A stretch of 34,462 bases of DNA from Spirochaetota bacterium (GTDB lineage Bacteria; Spirochaetota; JAAYUW01; JAOAHJ01), in assembly GCA_026415295.1 (NCBI GenBank), contig JAOAHJ010000021.1, positions 1 to 34,462 on the forward strand, in the 5' to 3' direction. Shown here in pieces: positions 1 to 7,805 of this stretch. The position numbers and the translations under genes were made by a program. How positions within the stretch are numbered: the first letter of the stretch is position 1; each line of letters opens with the position of its first letter. Under the pieces are notes generated by a model. It saw only the letters and a program-made list of their open reading frames with translations, was not told the origin of the DNA and ran no database searches.

Positions 1-1
1 C

Positions 2-265
2 TACATAACAGGTTGGACAAAAGGAAATATTGATAATATTTCTAAAACTGGAATTCAAGATATATTCTTAGTTAAATATAATTCTTCAGGCATTAAGCAA
101 TGGACTAAATTAATGGGAGTTTTTGGGAGTGAATCTACAGGTAGATCTATAGCAATCAGCACCTCTGGAATTATTTCTTTAGGTGGTTTTACAAGTGGTA
201 ATCTTGATGGGCAACCCAAAACTGGCGATAATGATTTATTTATTACAAACAGACTTTCACCATAA
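2..265 (+). CDS. SBBP beta-propeller-repeat protein, C-terminal fragment (5' end outside window)
   Basis: The open frame enters from the left edge and ends at TAA 263-265, giving the last 87 residues. It shows the SBBP (seven-bladed beta-propeller repeat) rhythm: YITGWTKGNID, then DIFLVKYNSSGIKQW, then GGFTSGNLDGQPKTGDNDLF, which is about one and a half repeats. Proteins of this family are usually secreted or outer-surface proteins of unknown ligand. The start and any signal peptide lie outside the window. The adjacent decayed gene (558-842) has a lipoprotein signal and the same C-terminal end, so this copy is probably a lipoprotein too (inference). No function can be assigned beyond surface beta-propeller. 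Confidence 0.75.
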   Translation, partial: YITGWTKGNIDNISKTGIQDIFLVKYNSSGIKQWTKLMGVFGSESTGRSIAISTSGIISLGGFTSGNLDGQPKTGDNDLFITNRLSP

Positions 266-557
266 TAGTAGTTTATTTAACTTATTATCATAATTTTATA
301 TTTTTTTATTATTTCTATTCTATTTAACAATCTTTTTTGATATTTTATTTTATTATATAATCTTTGTTATTTATTTAATAATAATTTATTTTACATTAAT
401 ATTTAATTTATCATAATTTTTATCTATATTTATTTTTATCAAAATATTTTTCAAACTATTTTTTATTGAATTTATTTTTTTTTTGATATATAATTATATA
501 ATAAATTAAAATATATTATAATTTTAATTAATATTAAAATATTAAAAGGAATTATTT
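266..557. other. A+T-rich gap between the two SBBP genes
   Basis: No open frame with coding character is visible. The left part (271-304) is the 3' flank shared with the second SBBP gene. The right part carries the leader of that gene, with a purine-rich ribosome site (aaaagga, 544-550) shortly before ATG 558. The rest is nearly pure A/T, where any promoter match would be by chance. Confidence 0.6.
271..304 (+). repeat. Direct repeat, copy 1 (3' flank of SBBP gene)
   Basis: A 34-base stretch starting gtttatttaacttattatca just after the stop codon is identical to 845-878. The matching distance to both stop codons (apart from three extra bases in copy 1) shows that the two genes and their 3' flanks arose by duplication. 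Confidence 0.85.
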
Positions 558-842
558 ATGAAAAAAATAGTATTTTTTTTGTTACTTTTCTTTTCTTTAT
601 TTTTAATAATAAATTGTCATCCACCTTCTCTCTACAATACTAATAACAACAATACTCCTCAATCTTCAATTACTAAATGAAAAAGACTACTAGGAGCAAA
701 TGGAGCTAATACAGAAGCACGTGGAATAGCAATAGACTCATCAAATAATATCTATGTTTGTGGATATACAACTGGTAATCTTGATAATCAAACTATAACT
801 GGAACCAAAGATTTATTTGTTACAAACAAAGTTTCTCCATAA
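558..842 (+). pseudogene. Decayed, shortened SBBP-repeat lipoprotein
   Basis: ATG 558 follows an aaaagga site. The first 40 codons encode a lipoprotein-type signal: MKK, a hydrophobic core, and a lipobox ending LIINC (Cys about residue 20), then an Asn-rich linker. TGA at 678-680 stops the frame. The same frame continues to TAA 840-842 with RLLGANGANTEARGIAID, YVCGYTTGNLDNQ and KDLFVTNKVSP, which aligns residue for residue with the end of the SBBP gene at 2-265. The TGA falls exactly where that gene has the TGG Trp codon of its KQWTKLMG segment, so a Trp codon probably became a stop. Only the last repeat remains, so most propeller blades have also been deleted. A functional 40-residue lipopeptide is possible but unlikely. 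Confidence 0.7.
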
Positions 843-844
843 TA

Positions 845-878
845 GTTTATTTAACTTATTATCATAATTTTATATTTT
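845..878 (+). repeat. Direct repeat, copy 2 (3' flank of SBBP pseudogene)
   Basis: Identical over 34 bases to 271-304, and placed just after the stop codon of the decayed SBBP gene. It marks the end of the duplicated unit. Confidence 0.85.
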
Positions 879-916
879 ATTTATATTTTTTTATTATTTC
901 TATTAACAAAAATATA

Positions 917-950
917 AAAGATAAGTGGGAAAAAATCCACTTATTTTTTT
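917..950 (+). terminator. Rho-independent terminator after the SBBP pseudogene
   Basis: A perfect 8-base stem, ataagtgg (921-928) and ccacttat (937-944), with an 8-base loop is followed by a T run. The stem can extend outward by one G-T and several A-T pairs (917-920 with 945-948). It is the clearest terminator in the window and separates the SBBP locus from the sugar operon. Confidence 0.8.
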
Positions 951-955
951 TAATT

Positions 956-993
956 TGAATTGATTTAATTATTTACATCAATTCATTTTTTTT
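956..993 (+). terminator. Second hairpin with T run (terminator or operator)
   Basis: A perfect 9-base inverted repeat, tgaattgat (956-964) and atcaattca (977-985), is followed directly by eight T. This is the shape of a second, tandem terminator. It also sits just upstream of a TATAAT at 1001-1006 that could be the -10 box for the symporter gene, so it might instead be an operator for a sugar regulator. The sequence does not decide between the two. Confidence 0.45.
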
Positions 994-1078
994 AATACTT
1001 TATAATAAATTTATTTACATTTTAATTTTTATATCTATAATTATTAATAGAGAAAAAATAAATTTCGGGAGCTTTTTT

Positions 1079-2539
1079 ATGACTGAAAAGAAAAAGCTTA
1101 AAGGTGTAAACTATTTTGCTTATGGTATTGGCGATATTTATGGTGGTGGTTCATTTTTAATTATAAACACACTTTTTTTGTTTTTTTTAACTGATATTGC
1201 TAAATTACCTCCAGTTTTAGCTGGTCTTGTTATCTTTTTCGGAAAATTTTGGGATGCTGTAACAGATCCAATAATGGGTTATATATCTGATAATACAAGG
1301 ACCAAATTTGGAAGAAGAAGAATCTATTTTATAACAGGAATAATACCTGTTTTTATCACTTTTATTTTAATCTGGCTTAAAGTTGACTTTAATAATAATA
1401 TCATTAATTTTCTTTATTATGCTTTTGCTTATATGTTTTTTTCAACTGCTTTTACTCTTGTTATGATTCCTTACTCAGCTTTAAATGCAGATATGACTGG
1501 AGAATATAAAGAAAGAACTAAACTTACCGGTTTTAGAATGTTTTTTTCTCAATTTTCATCTTTAATATGTGGAACTTTGCCAAAAATAATAATAAACAAA
1601 ACAGGTGGTGGAGCTTCTGGCTTTTTAACAATGGCCATAATTTTTGGTATATTCTTTTCTGTTCCTTGGTTATTCGTTTTTTTAGGAACTTTTGAAGATG
1701 AAAATAGATATAAAGATCAAGAAACTCAAAAAGTATCTGAATTTTTTAAAGGTATACTTTCAGTTTTCAAGAACAAATCTTTCAGAATTCATATAGGAAT
1801 GTACATTGCAGCATATGTTGCTATGGATTTTATAATGGCTTTATTCATATATTACTTACAAAAATATTTAAATAAACCATCTCTTTATGTCCCATGTATG
1901 GGAACAATATTGATAACACAAATTCTTTTTTTACCACTTTATGTATTTATAAGCAATAAATTTGGAAAAGGTGTAGCATTTAGAATTGGATTACCGTTGT
2001 GGGCATTAGGACTTATTATTTCATTCTTCTTAACACCTACATCTACAAATTTTATTGTTTTAATTGTTTGTTTTATAATTGGTGCTGGCTTATCAGCAGG
2101 AGTTTTTGTTCCTTATGCTATTTTACCTTCTGTTGTCGAAATCGATACTCTTATTACAACAAAAAATAGAGCAGGTTTATACTCAGGAGCTATGACTCTA
2201 ATAAGAAAAACAGTTCAAGCTATTGCTTTAGCTTTAATAGGATTATATTTGCAACTTATTAAATATGATGCAAATGCAAAAACTCTTTCAAATGAAACTT
2301 TAAATGGAATTAAAGCTGGTTTTTTTCTATTTCCATTTATTCTTTTGTTTATTGGATTCTTAATAGGATTAAAGTTTAAAGTTACACCAAAAACTTTTGA
2401 AGTAATAAAAAATGAAATAGAAAGATTAAAAAAAGGAGATAAAAAAGAAAATACATCTGAAGAAAACAAAAAAATTTGTGAAACATTAACAGGTTTTTCT
2501 TTTGAAAAACTTTTTAATAAAGAAAACCTTAACATATAA
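1079..2539 (+). CDS. GPH-family sugar:cation symporter (MFS, MelB/YihO-like)
   Basis: This 486-residue protein has the hydrophobic profile of a 12-helix inner-membrane carrier. The family signature of glycoside-pentoside-hexuronide:cation symporters is clear near residues 54-78: GKFWDAVTDPIMGYISDNTR followed by TKFGRRR. The length matches the family (450-500). It probably imports a glycoside or monosaccharide with Na+ or H+. The C-terminal tail after the last helix (about residue 445 onward) is charged and cytosolic. The start is supported by a gggag site (1067-1071) eight bases before ATG. It heads a co-oriented run with a sugar-isomerase-fold protein and a GH31 glycosidase, so these probably act on the same substrate. 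Members of this family also transport sulfoquinovose (YihO/YihP), which is relevant to the GH31 neighbour. The substrate cannot be read from the sequence. Confidence 0.9.
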   Translation: MTEKKKLKGVNYFAYGIGDIYGGGSFLIINTLFLFFLTDIAKLPPVLAGLVIFFGKFWDAVTDPIMGYISDNTRTKFGRRRIYFITGIIPVFITFILIWLKVDFNNNIINFLYYAFAYMFFSTAFTLVMIPYSALNADMTGEYKERTKLTGFRMFFSQFSSLICGTLPKIIINKTGGGASGFLTMAIIFGIFFSVPWLFVFLGTFEDENRYKDQETQKVSEFFKGILSVFKNKSFRIHIGMYIAAYVAMDFIMALFIYYLQKYLNKPSLYVPCMGTILITQILFLPLYVFISNKFGKGVAFRIGLPLWALGLIISFFLTPTSTNFIVLIVCFIIGAGLSAGVFVPYAILPSVVEIDTLITTKNRAGLYSGAMTLIRKTVQAIALALIGLYLQLIKYDANAKTLSNETLNGIKAGFFLFPFILLFIGFLIGLKFKVTPKTFEVIKNEIERLKKGDKKENTSEENKKICETLTGFSFEKLFNKENLNI

Positions 2540-2716
2540 AAAATTTAGTTTTTTTAATTTGAATTTATTTTATTTTTTATTTAATTTCTTTAAGTAATTT
2601 AATTTATTTATTTTCTTTTTTATTTTCTTTTACTTTATTTTAATTTTTTAATTTTATTTTATTTTAATTTTAATTTACTTTTTATATATAATTTTTTAAT
2701 TAAGTAAGGATCAAAT

Positions 2717-4039
2717 ATGAATAAAAAATCAAAAATAGGTGTAGTTTGTGGATTAAGAAAAACTTTTGATTATAACACAGCTTCTCAAATATTTGAAGAA
2801 AAAAAAAGATATTTAAGGAGTATAAATTTAGTAGATTGGGTTATATATGAAAAACCAGTTTTTGAAGTTGAAGATTTATCTGATGTAGTTAACTATTTTA
2901 TAAGTAGTAATATCGATGCTTTTATATTTATATCTGGGACTTTTCATCTTGGTCATCTTCCTTTATTTATTTATAAACATTTAAATAAGCCAGTATACTT
3001 CTGGGGATGGGATGAACTACCTTATGATGGAGGAAAAATAAGGCTAAATTCTGTTTGTGGAGTAAATTTAAATTGCTCAAATTTTTATAAAAGTGGAATT
3101 GACAACTTTCATTACTCAATAGGAGATGAGATAGATATTAACTGGCTTAAAGCAATTAATATAATACATGGACTTAATAACTCAAAAGTTGGAATTGCAG
3201 GCTATAGAGCTCATGGATTCTTTAATGTTGATGTAGATGATACTTCTATTTATAAAAATTTTGGAATTTTAATAGACCATTTTGAACTTTCAGAGATATT
3301 TAATTACAATTTTGATAAAGAAGATTTTGACTATTTTAATCAAAAAGTAAAAAAAATTTTCAATACAAAAGCTTTATCAGAAGAACAGATTAATAAAGTT
3401 GTAATTCTTTCTGCAAAATTAAAAAAATTTTTTGTTGATAATAATCTATCATCTTTAGCTATAAGATGTTGGCCTGAATTTGCTGCTTCTTTTAGTATTT
3501 CTCCTTGTGCCTCAATGTCAATACTTCAGTCAGAAGGAATAATTTTAACATGTGAAGGGGATTTAGATGGATCTATCTCAATGATTGCTCAGAAATACGC
3601 AGGATCTGATTATCCTTACCTTGCTGACTTTTCACAAATCAATTTAAAAGAAAATTTTGGACTTTTATGGCATTGTGGAGTTGCCCCATGTAATTTATGG
3701 GATGGAAAATGTGATATTACATTAGATACTTATTTTGCTGGAGGAAAAGGAGTTACTGCTGGATTTGTAATGAAAGAAGGAGAAATATCACTTTTAAGAC
3801 TTGATTCTGTAAATGGAGATTATAGAGTATTTTTGTCTGAAGGGAAAATCATACCTATGGATAAAGCTTTGACTGGTACTTATGGTAAAGTTGTTTTCAA
3901 AACCCATATTAAAAATGTTCTTGATAAAATTATTTCAAATGGTATAGCTCATCATATTTCTGTTTCTTATGGTAACTATAATGATGCATTTAGAATATTT
4001 GCTAAAATAAAAAAATTAAAAATAATAGAAGGTATTTAA
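2717..4039 (+). CDS. L-fucose isomerase-fold sugar isomerase-like protein
   Basis: This 440-residue protein belongs to the L-fucose/L-arabinose isomerase superfamily (COG2407 type). Recognisable parts are the N-terminal Rossmann-like half (KIGVVCGL; residues 67-80 IDAFIFISGTFHLG) and a metal-binding C-terminal half: RCWPEF with E254, TCEGDLDG with E280/D282/D284, and WHCGVAP with H319. These correspond in kind to the Glu, Asp and His metal ligands of FucI, though the exact pairing of E254 and D282 is my alignment by eye. The reaction would be a metal-dependent aldose-ketose isomerisation in the cytosol. It is shorter than E. coli FucI (about 590). An aagga site precedes ATG 2717. Placed between a sugar symporter and a glycosidase, it probably isomerises the released sugar. 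As I recall, sulfoquinovose isomerases of the sulfo-transaldolase pathway belong to this fold, but no other gene of that pathway is in the window. Confidence 0.8.
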   Translation: MNKKSKIGVVCGLRKTFDYNTASQIFEEKKRYLRSINLVDWVIYEKPVFEVEDLSDVVNYFISSNIDAFIFISGTFHLGHLPLFIYKHLNKPVYFWGWDELPYDGGKIRLNSVCGVNLNCSNFYKSGIDNFHYSIGDEIDINWLKAINIIHGLNNSKVGIAGYRAHGFFNVDVDDTSIYKNFGILIDHFELSEIFNYNFDKEDFDYFNQKVKKIFNTKALSEEQINKVVILSAKLKKFFVDNNLSSLAIRCWPEFAASFSISPCASMSILQSEGIILTCEGDLDGSISMIAQKYAGSDYPYLADFSQINLKENFGLLWHCGVAPCNLWDGKCDITLDTYFAGGKGVTAGFVMKEGEISLLRLDSVNGDYRVFLSEGKIIPMDKALTGTYGKVVFKTHIKNVLDKIISNGIAHHISVSYGNYNDAFRIFAKIKKLKIIEGI

Positions 4040-4142
4040 TTTAGTTTTATTTTATTTTTTTTATTAATTTATAGCTTAATTTATAAATTTAAATCTTTAA
4101 TTAAAATAATCTATAAAGAACTAATTTTACCAGGAGAACTTT

Positions 4143-6293
4143 ATGTTTTACAATGAAGATAAAAATTCAATTAAAATCTATCTTAAAGATAAAATAATTT
4201 TTCATTTCAAAAAAGGCAAAGTAAATATTGAACTTTTTTGTTCAAAACTAAGTATTACTTCATCAAGAGGGTCCTTCTTTTTTAAAGAAAAATTATATGA
4301 ATCTATTAAATTAAAAAATTATGAAATATTAGATAAAAATGAAAGATTAATAAAAATTAACTTTGAAAATAAAATAGAAATATTTTTTGAAAAAATAAAA
4401 GAAAATTATTTAAATCAAAATGATTCAATTGTAAAAATATACTTTAATGTAATTGATAAAAAATATAATGGAATAAATATTTTATTAAATGCTTATAAAG
4501 ATGAAAAAATATTTGGGGTTGGTGAACAATTTTCATTTTTGAACTTAAAAGGTAAAAAGGTCCCAATATTTTGTCAAGAGCAAGGAATAGGAAGAGGAAA
4601 AAATCTTTTTACATTTCTTGTAAATCTATTATATAAAGCTGGAGGTAATTATTTCACAACTTATTATGCTGAACCTTCATTCATTTCTAATAAATCATAC
4701 TTTTTAATAGCAAATTCTTACGACTACTCAATTTTTAATTTTAAAAAAAACCTTACCATTATGAAATTCTATACAATACCAGATTGGATAATTATAGGAG
4801 CTTCAAATTCTCTTATATCATGTTTAAAATTAAAAACTTCACTTGTTGGTAAACAGGAAAAAATACCTGATTGGGTTTTTAATGGTGCTATTTTAGGAAT
4901 TCAAGGAGGAAAAGAAATTGTTCTGAAAAAATTGGAAAAAGCAAAAAAACACAATATAAAAATAAGTGCTGTTTGGTGCCAAGATTGGGAAGGTAAAAGA
5001 ATTACAAGCTTTGGTAAACAACTTTTCTGGGATTGGATTTATGATAATAACTTATATCCTAATCTACCTGAATTTATTAAACTTTTAAATAAAGAAGGAA
5101 TAAAATTCTTAGGTTATATTAATCCTTTTTTATGCACAGATGGAAAATTATACCAAATTGCAAAACAAAAAAATTTACTTCTTAAAAACGAAAAAGGGGA
5201 ACCTTATCATGTCAAGATAACTACTTTCCCAGCAGCAATTCTTGACTTAACAAACCCAGAGACAATAGAATGGATAAAATCAATAATTAAAGAAAATATG
5301 CTAGATATTGGGCTTTCAGGTTGGATGGCTGATTTTGGAGAACATACCCCTATTGACTGTATGCTAAAAGATAAATATTTTATCAATAATTTTAGGAAGT
5401 ACCTATTTAATGATTTTTATAAAAACCTTATAGATACTAATTTTAAAATAAATGATAGCAATATAAGTAATGATAAAGATACTTATGAACAAAATATTGC
5501 TTATGAAAATAACTATTTAAGAGATTTTCATAATATCTACCCTGTTATATGGGCTAAAATAAATATAGATGCTATTAAAGAATCAAAAAAAGAAAACGAA
5601 ATCTTTATTTTTTCAAGAAGTGGATTTTTGGGTACTTCAAAAATATCTATGTGTTTATGGGGGGGAGATCAACTTGTAGACTGGTCAAAAGATGATGGTT
5701 TACCATCTGTTATTATTTCTTACCTTTCTTCCTCTTTTTCTTCAATTGCTGCAAATCATTCAGATATAGGTGGTTATACAACTGTTGCTTGGAAAAAAAG
5801 AGATAAGGAGCTATTTTTGAGATGGACGGAATTAGGTGCTTTTTCTATTATAATGAGAACTCATGAGGGAAATAGACCTGATGTAAATGTACAATTTGAC
5901 TATGATGAAGAAACATTAAAACATTTTTCAAAATTCTCACATATTTATAGCAGATTAAAAGAATATTATATTCATGTATATAATGAATATTATAAAGAAA
6001 ATTTACCATTTTACAGACATCTATCTATATATTATCCCGAAGATAAAAACATTTATAAATATGATTATTGCTACCTTATAGGAAAAGATCTTCTTATTTA
6101 TCCTATCATTAAAAAAGGAAGGAGAAAAATAAAAGTTTATATACCTGAAAATAATTTTATTCATCTTTTTACTGGTGTTGAATATAAAAAAGGTTTTCAT
6201 GTTATTAACTCCCCAATTGGTATACCTGCTGTATTTTATAGGAAGGATTCAACTTTTTCTAATCTTTTTTCTGAAATAAAAAATTTATTTTAA
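4143..6293 (+). CDS. GH31 alpha-glycosidase, YihQ (sulfoquinovosidase)-like
   Basis: This 716-residue protein matches E. coli YihQ along most of its length in my comparison from memory. The catalytic nucleophile is D397 (GWMADFGE) and the acid/base is D509 (WGGDQLVDW). YihQ-type sugar-contact residues are present as Q254 (GIQGGKE), Q280 (WCQDWEG), W296 (LFWDW) and Y545 (SDIGGY). The Arg that binds the sulfonate in YihQ (R301) is Gln293 here. The nucleophile to acid/base spacing is 112 residues against 67 in YihQ: roughly 45 Asn/Asp-rich residues are inserted near 405-460. There is no signal peptide, so it is cytosolic and would act after import by the symporter upstream. An aggaga site precedes ATG. 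GH31 assignment is firm. Sulfoquinovosidase activity is uncertain because of R to Q; another alpha-glycoside is the alternative. Confidence 0.88.
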   Translation: MFYNEDKNSIKIYLKDKIIFHFKKGKVNIELFCSKLSITSSRGSFFFKEKLYESIKLKNYEILDKNERLIKINFENKIEIFFEKIKENYLNQNDSIVKIYFNVIDKKYNGINILLNAYKDEKIFGVGEQFSFLNLKGKKVPIFCQEQGIGRGKNLFTFLVNLLYKAGGNYFTTYYAEPSFISNKSYFLIANSYDYSIFNFKKNLTIMKFYTIPDWIIIGASNSLISCLKLKTSLVGKQEKIPDWVFNGAILGIQGGKEIVLKKLEKAKKHNIKISAVWCQDWEGKRITSFGKQLFWDWIYDNNLYPNLPEFIKLLNKEGIKFLGYINPFLCTDGKLYQIAKQKNLLLKNEKGEPYHVKITTFPAAILDLTNPETIEWIKSIIKENMLDIGLSGWMADFGEHTPIDCMLKDKYFINNFRKYLFNDFYKNLIDTNFKINDSNISNDKDTYEQNIAYENNYLRDFHNIYPVIWAKINIDAIKESKKENEIFIFSRSGFLGTSKISMCLWGGDQLVDWSKDDGLPSVIISYLSSSFSSIAANHSDIGGYTTVAWKKRDKELFLRWTELGAFSIIMRTHEGNRPDVNVQFDYDEETLKHFSKFSHIYSRLKEYYIHVYNEYYKENLPFYRHLSIYYPEDKNIYKYDYCYLIGKDLLIYPIIKKGRRKIKVYIPENNFIHLFTGVEYKKGFHVINSPIGIPAVFYRKDSTFSNLFSEIKNLF

Positions 6294-6297
6294 CAAT

Positions 6298-7788
6298 ATG
6301 AGAAAATTGCACTATCCAAAATTTCTAATTAAGATTTTAAGATTAACTTTCGGGTTTTTTCTCAAAAAATATTACAATATAAATTTTATTGATAAAGAAA
6401 ATGTTAAAAAGTTTAATAGACCTTTTATTTTACTTGCAAACCATTGTGGATTTTGGGATCCTTTTTTTATCTGTATTTATCTAGAACAAGAAATCCATTT
6501 TGTTACATCAGACAATATTTTTAGAAATCCTATTTTCAATTTTTTTATGAATCTTTTTGGTTCAATCCCAAAATCAAAATTTATTCCAGATATTGAAACC
6601 ATAAAACTCATTTTTAAAGTCATAAAAGAAAATAAATCTGTTGGTATATTTCCTGAAACAAATAGAACATGGGATGGTTCTACTTTTAAGATAAATCCAA
6701 ATATAGGAAAACTTGTAAAAAAACTCGGTATTGATTTAATAGGTGCAAAAATTAAAGGAGGTTATCTTTCTTTACCAAGATGGGCTCAAAAAAAAAGGTA
6801 TGGTAAAGTTATCATTGAATATGATTTTATAGTAAAATCTTCCGATTTGCAAAATCTTAATGAAGAAAAAATAAACCAGTTAGTTGAGGAATGGTTCAAA
6901 TACAATGAGGATGATTTTATTTTTAAAAATAATTTTAAATACAAAGGGAAAAATTTAGCTCAATATATTGAAAGGGTTCTTTTTATATGTCCAAACTGTA
7001 ACTCTTTTGTGTCTATATTTTCTTCAAAAAACCATTTTTTTTGTAAAAATTGTGGAGTAAAATTTGTTTATAATGAAACAGGAATAATTGATCTATTCAA
7101 AGAAAATAATTCAATAGATTATTATAAAAAAAAATTTGATAAAAATGACAATAACAAGGAATTAAAAAATTTTAAAATTACAGACTTTAACACTGTTAAT
7201 AAATGGAACAAATGGCAGATTAATTATCTTTACTCATATTTAAAAAATAAACTTCTAAATATTTTAGATAATTTTAACTTAGAAAATTTCAAATCCATAA
7301 ACAATTTTTTATTTATAGAAAAAGAGTTAGCCTTTGTTGAAAGAGGTTATAGATTAAAAAAAGCAAAATTTTTAACAAAAGGTTTTTTAAATATAAGTTT
7401 TTTTAATTTTACAATAAAAGATCTTGAAAATAAAACTTCTAACTTTCCATTATTTGAACTTGAAGGAATAAATGTTCAAGACAAAGAAATTCTTGAATTT
7501 TATCATGAAAATAATCTTTATAGGATTTTTTTCAAAAATAAAAGAATTTCAGTATATAAATGGTTATTGTACTTTTTATTAATAAAAAAAATTATAATGG
7601 AAAATATAGAAATATTAGATCTTATTTTTAAAAAATTAACAAATACTAATCCGCTTTATCAAAATTTAAGTAACATAGAATTAAATAATAATATGATTAT
7701 AATAAAAGAAACAATTGAAAAAATTTTAAACTATAAAATAAAAAATAAAATAACTAAATTAAATATAGAAAATATATTTAACTTTTAA
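6298..7788 (+). CDS. PlsC-type acyltransferase with zinc ribbon and unknown C-terminal region
   Basis: The N-terminal 200 residues form a 1-acylglycerol-3-phosphate acyltransferase-type domain: NHCGFWD (H49, D54; the HX4D catalytic motif) and FPETNRTWDG (118-127; variant of the FPEGTR phosphate-binding motif). After it come two CxxC pairs, C231/C234 and C249/C252, which form a zinc ribbon. The remaining 240 residues are Lys/Asn/Phe-rich and not recognisable. Ordinary PlsC proteins are about 200-260 residues, so this one is doubled in length. ATG is four bases after the glycosidase stop with no Shine-Dalgarno site, suggesting translational coupling. A role in phospholipid acylation at the membrane is likely from the family; the extra half is unexplained. 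Confidence 0.8.
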   Translation: MRKLHYPKFLIKILRLTFGFFLKKYYNINFIDKENVKKFNRPFILLANHCGFWDPFFICIYLEQEIHFVTSDNIFRNPIFNFFMNLFGSIPKSKFIPDIETIKLIFKVIKENKSVGIFPETNRTWDGSTFKINPNIGKLVKKLGIDLIGAKIKGGYLSLPRWAQKKRYGKVIIEYDFIVKSSDLQNLNEEKINQLVEEWFKYNEDDFIFKNNFKYKGKNLAQYIERVLFICPNCNSFVSIFSSKNHFFCKNCGVKFVYNETGIIDLFKENNSIDYYKKKFDKNDNNKELKNFKITDFNTVNKWNKWQINYLYSYLKNKLLNILDNFNLENFKSINNFLFIEKELAFVERGYRLKKAKFLTKGFLNISFFNFTIKDLENKTSNFPLFELEGINVQDKEILEFYHENNLYRIFFKNKRISVYKWLLYFLLIKKIIMENIEILDLIFKKLTNTNPLYQNLSNIELNNNMIIIKETIEKILNYKIKNKITKLNIENIFNF

Positions 7789-7805
7789 ATATAGAGGATT
7801 GAATT

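Noticed and set aside
678-680. TGA read as tryptophan (alternative code)
   Set aside because: All neighbouring genes use TGG for Trp and remain open with TGA as stop; the histidine kinase ends in TGA at the expected end of its receiver domain.
2215-2535. Open frame of 106 codons antisense to the symporter gene
   Set aside because: It mirrors the coding frame of a clear transporter gene, has no ribosome site, and its composition is that of a shadow frame.
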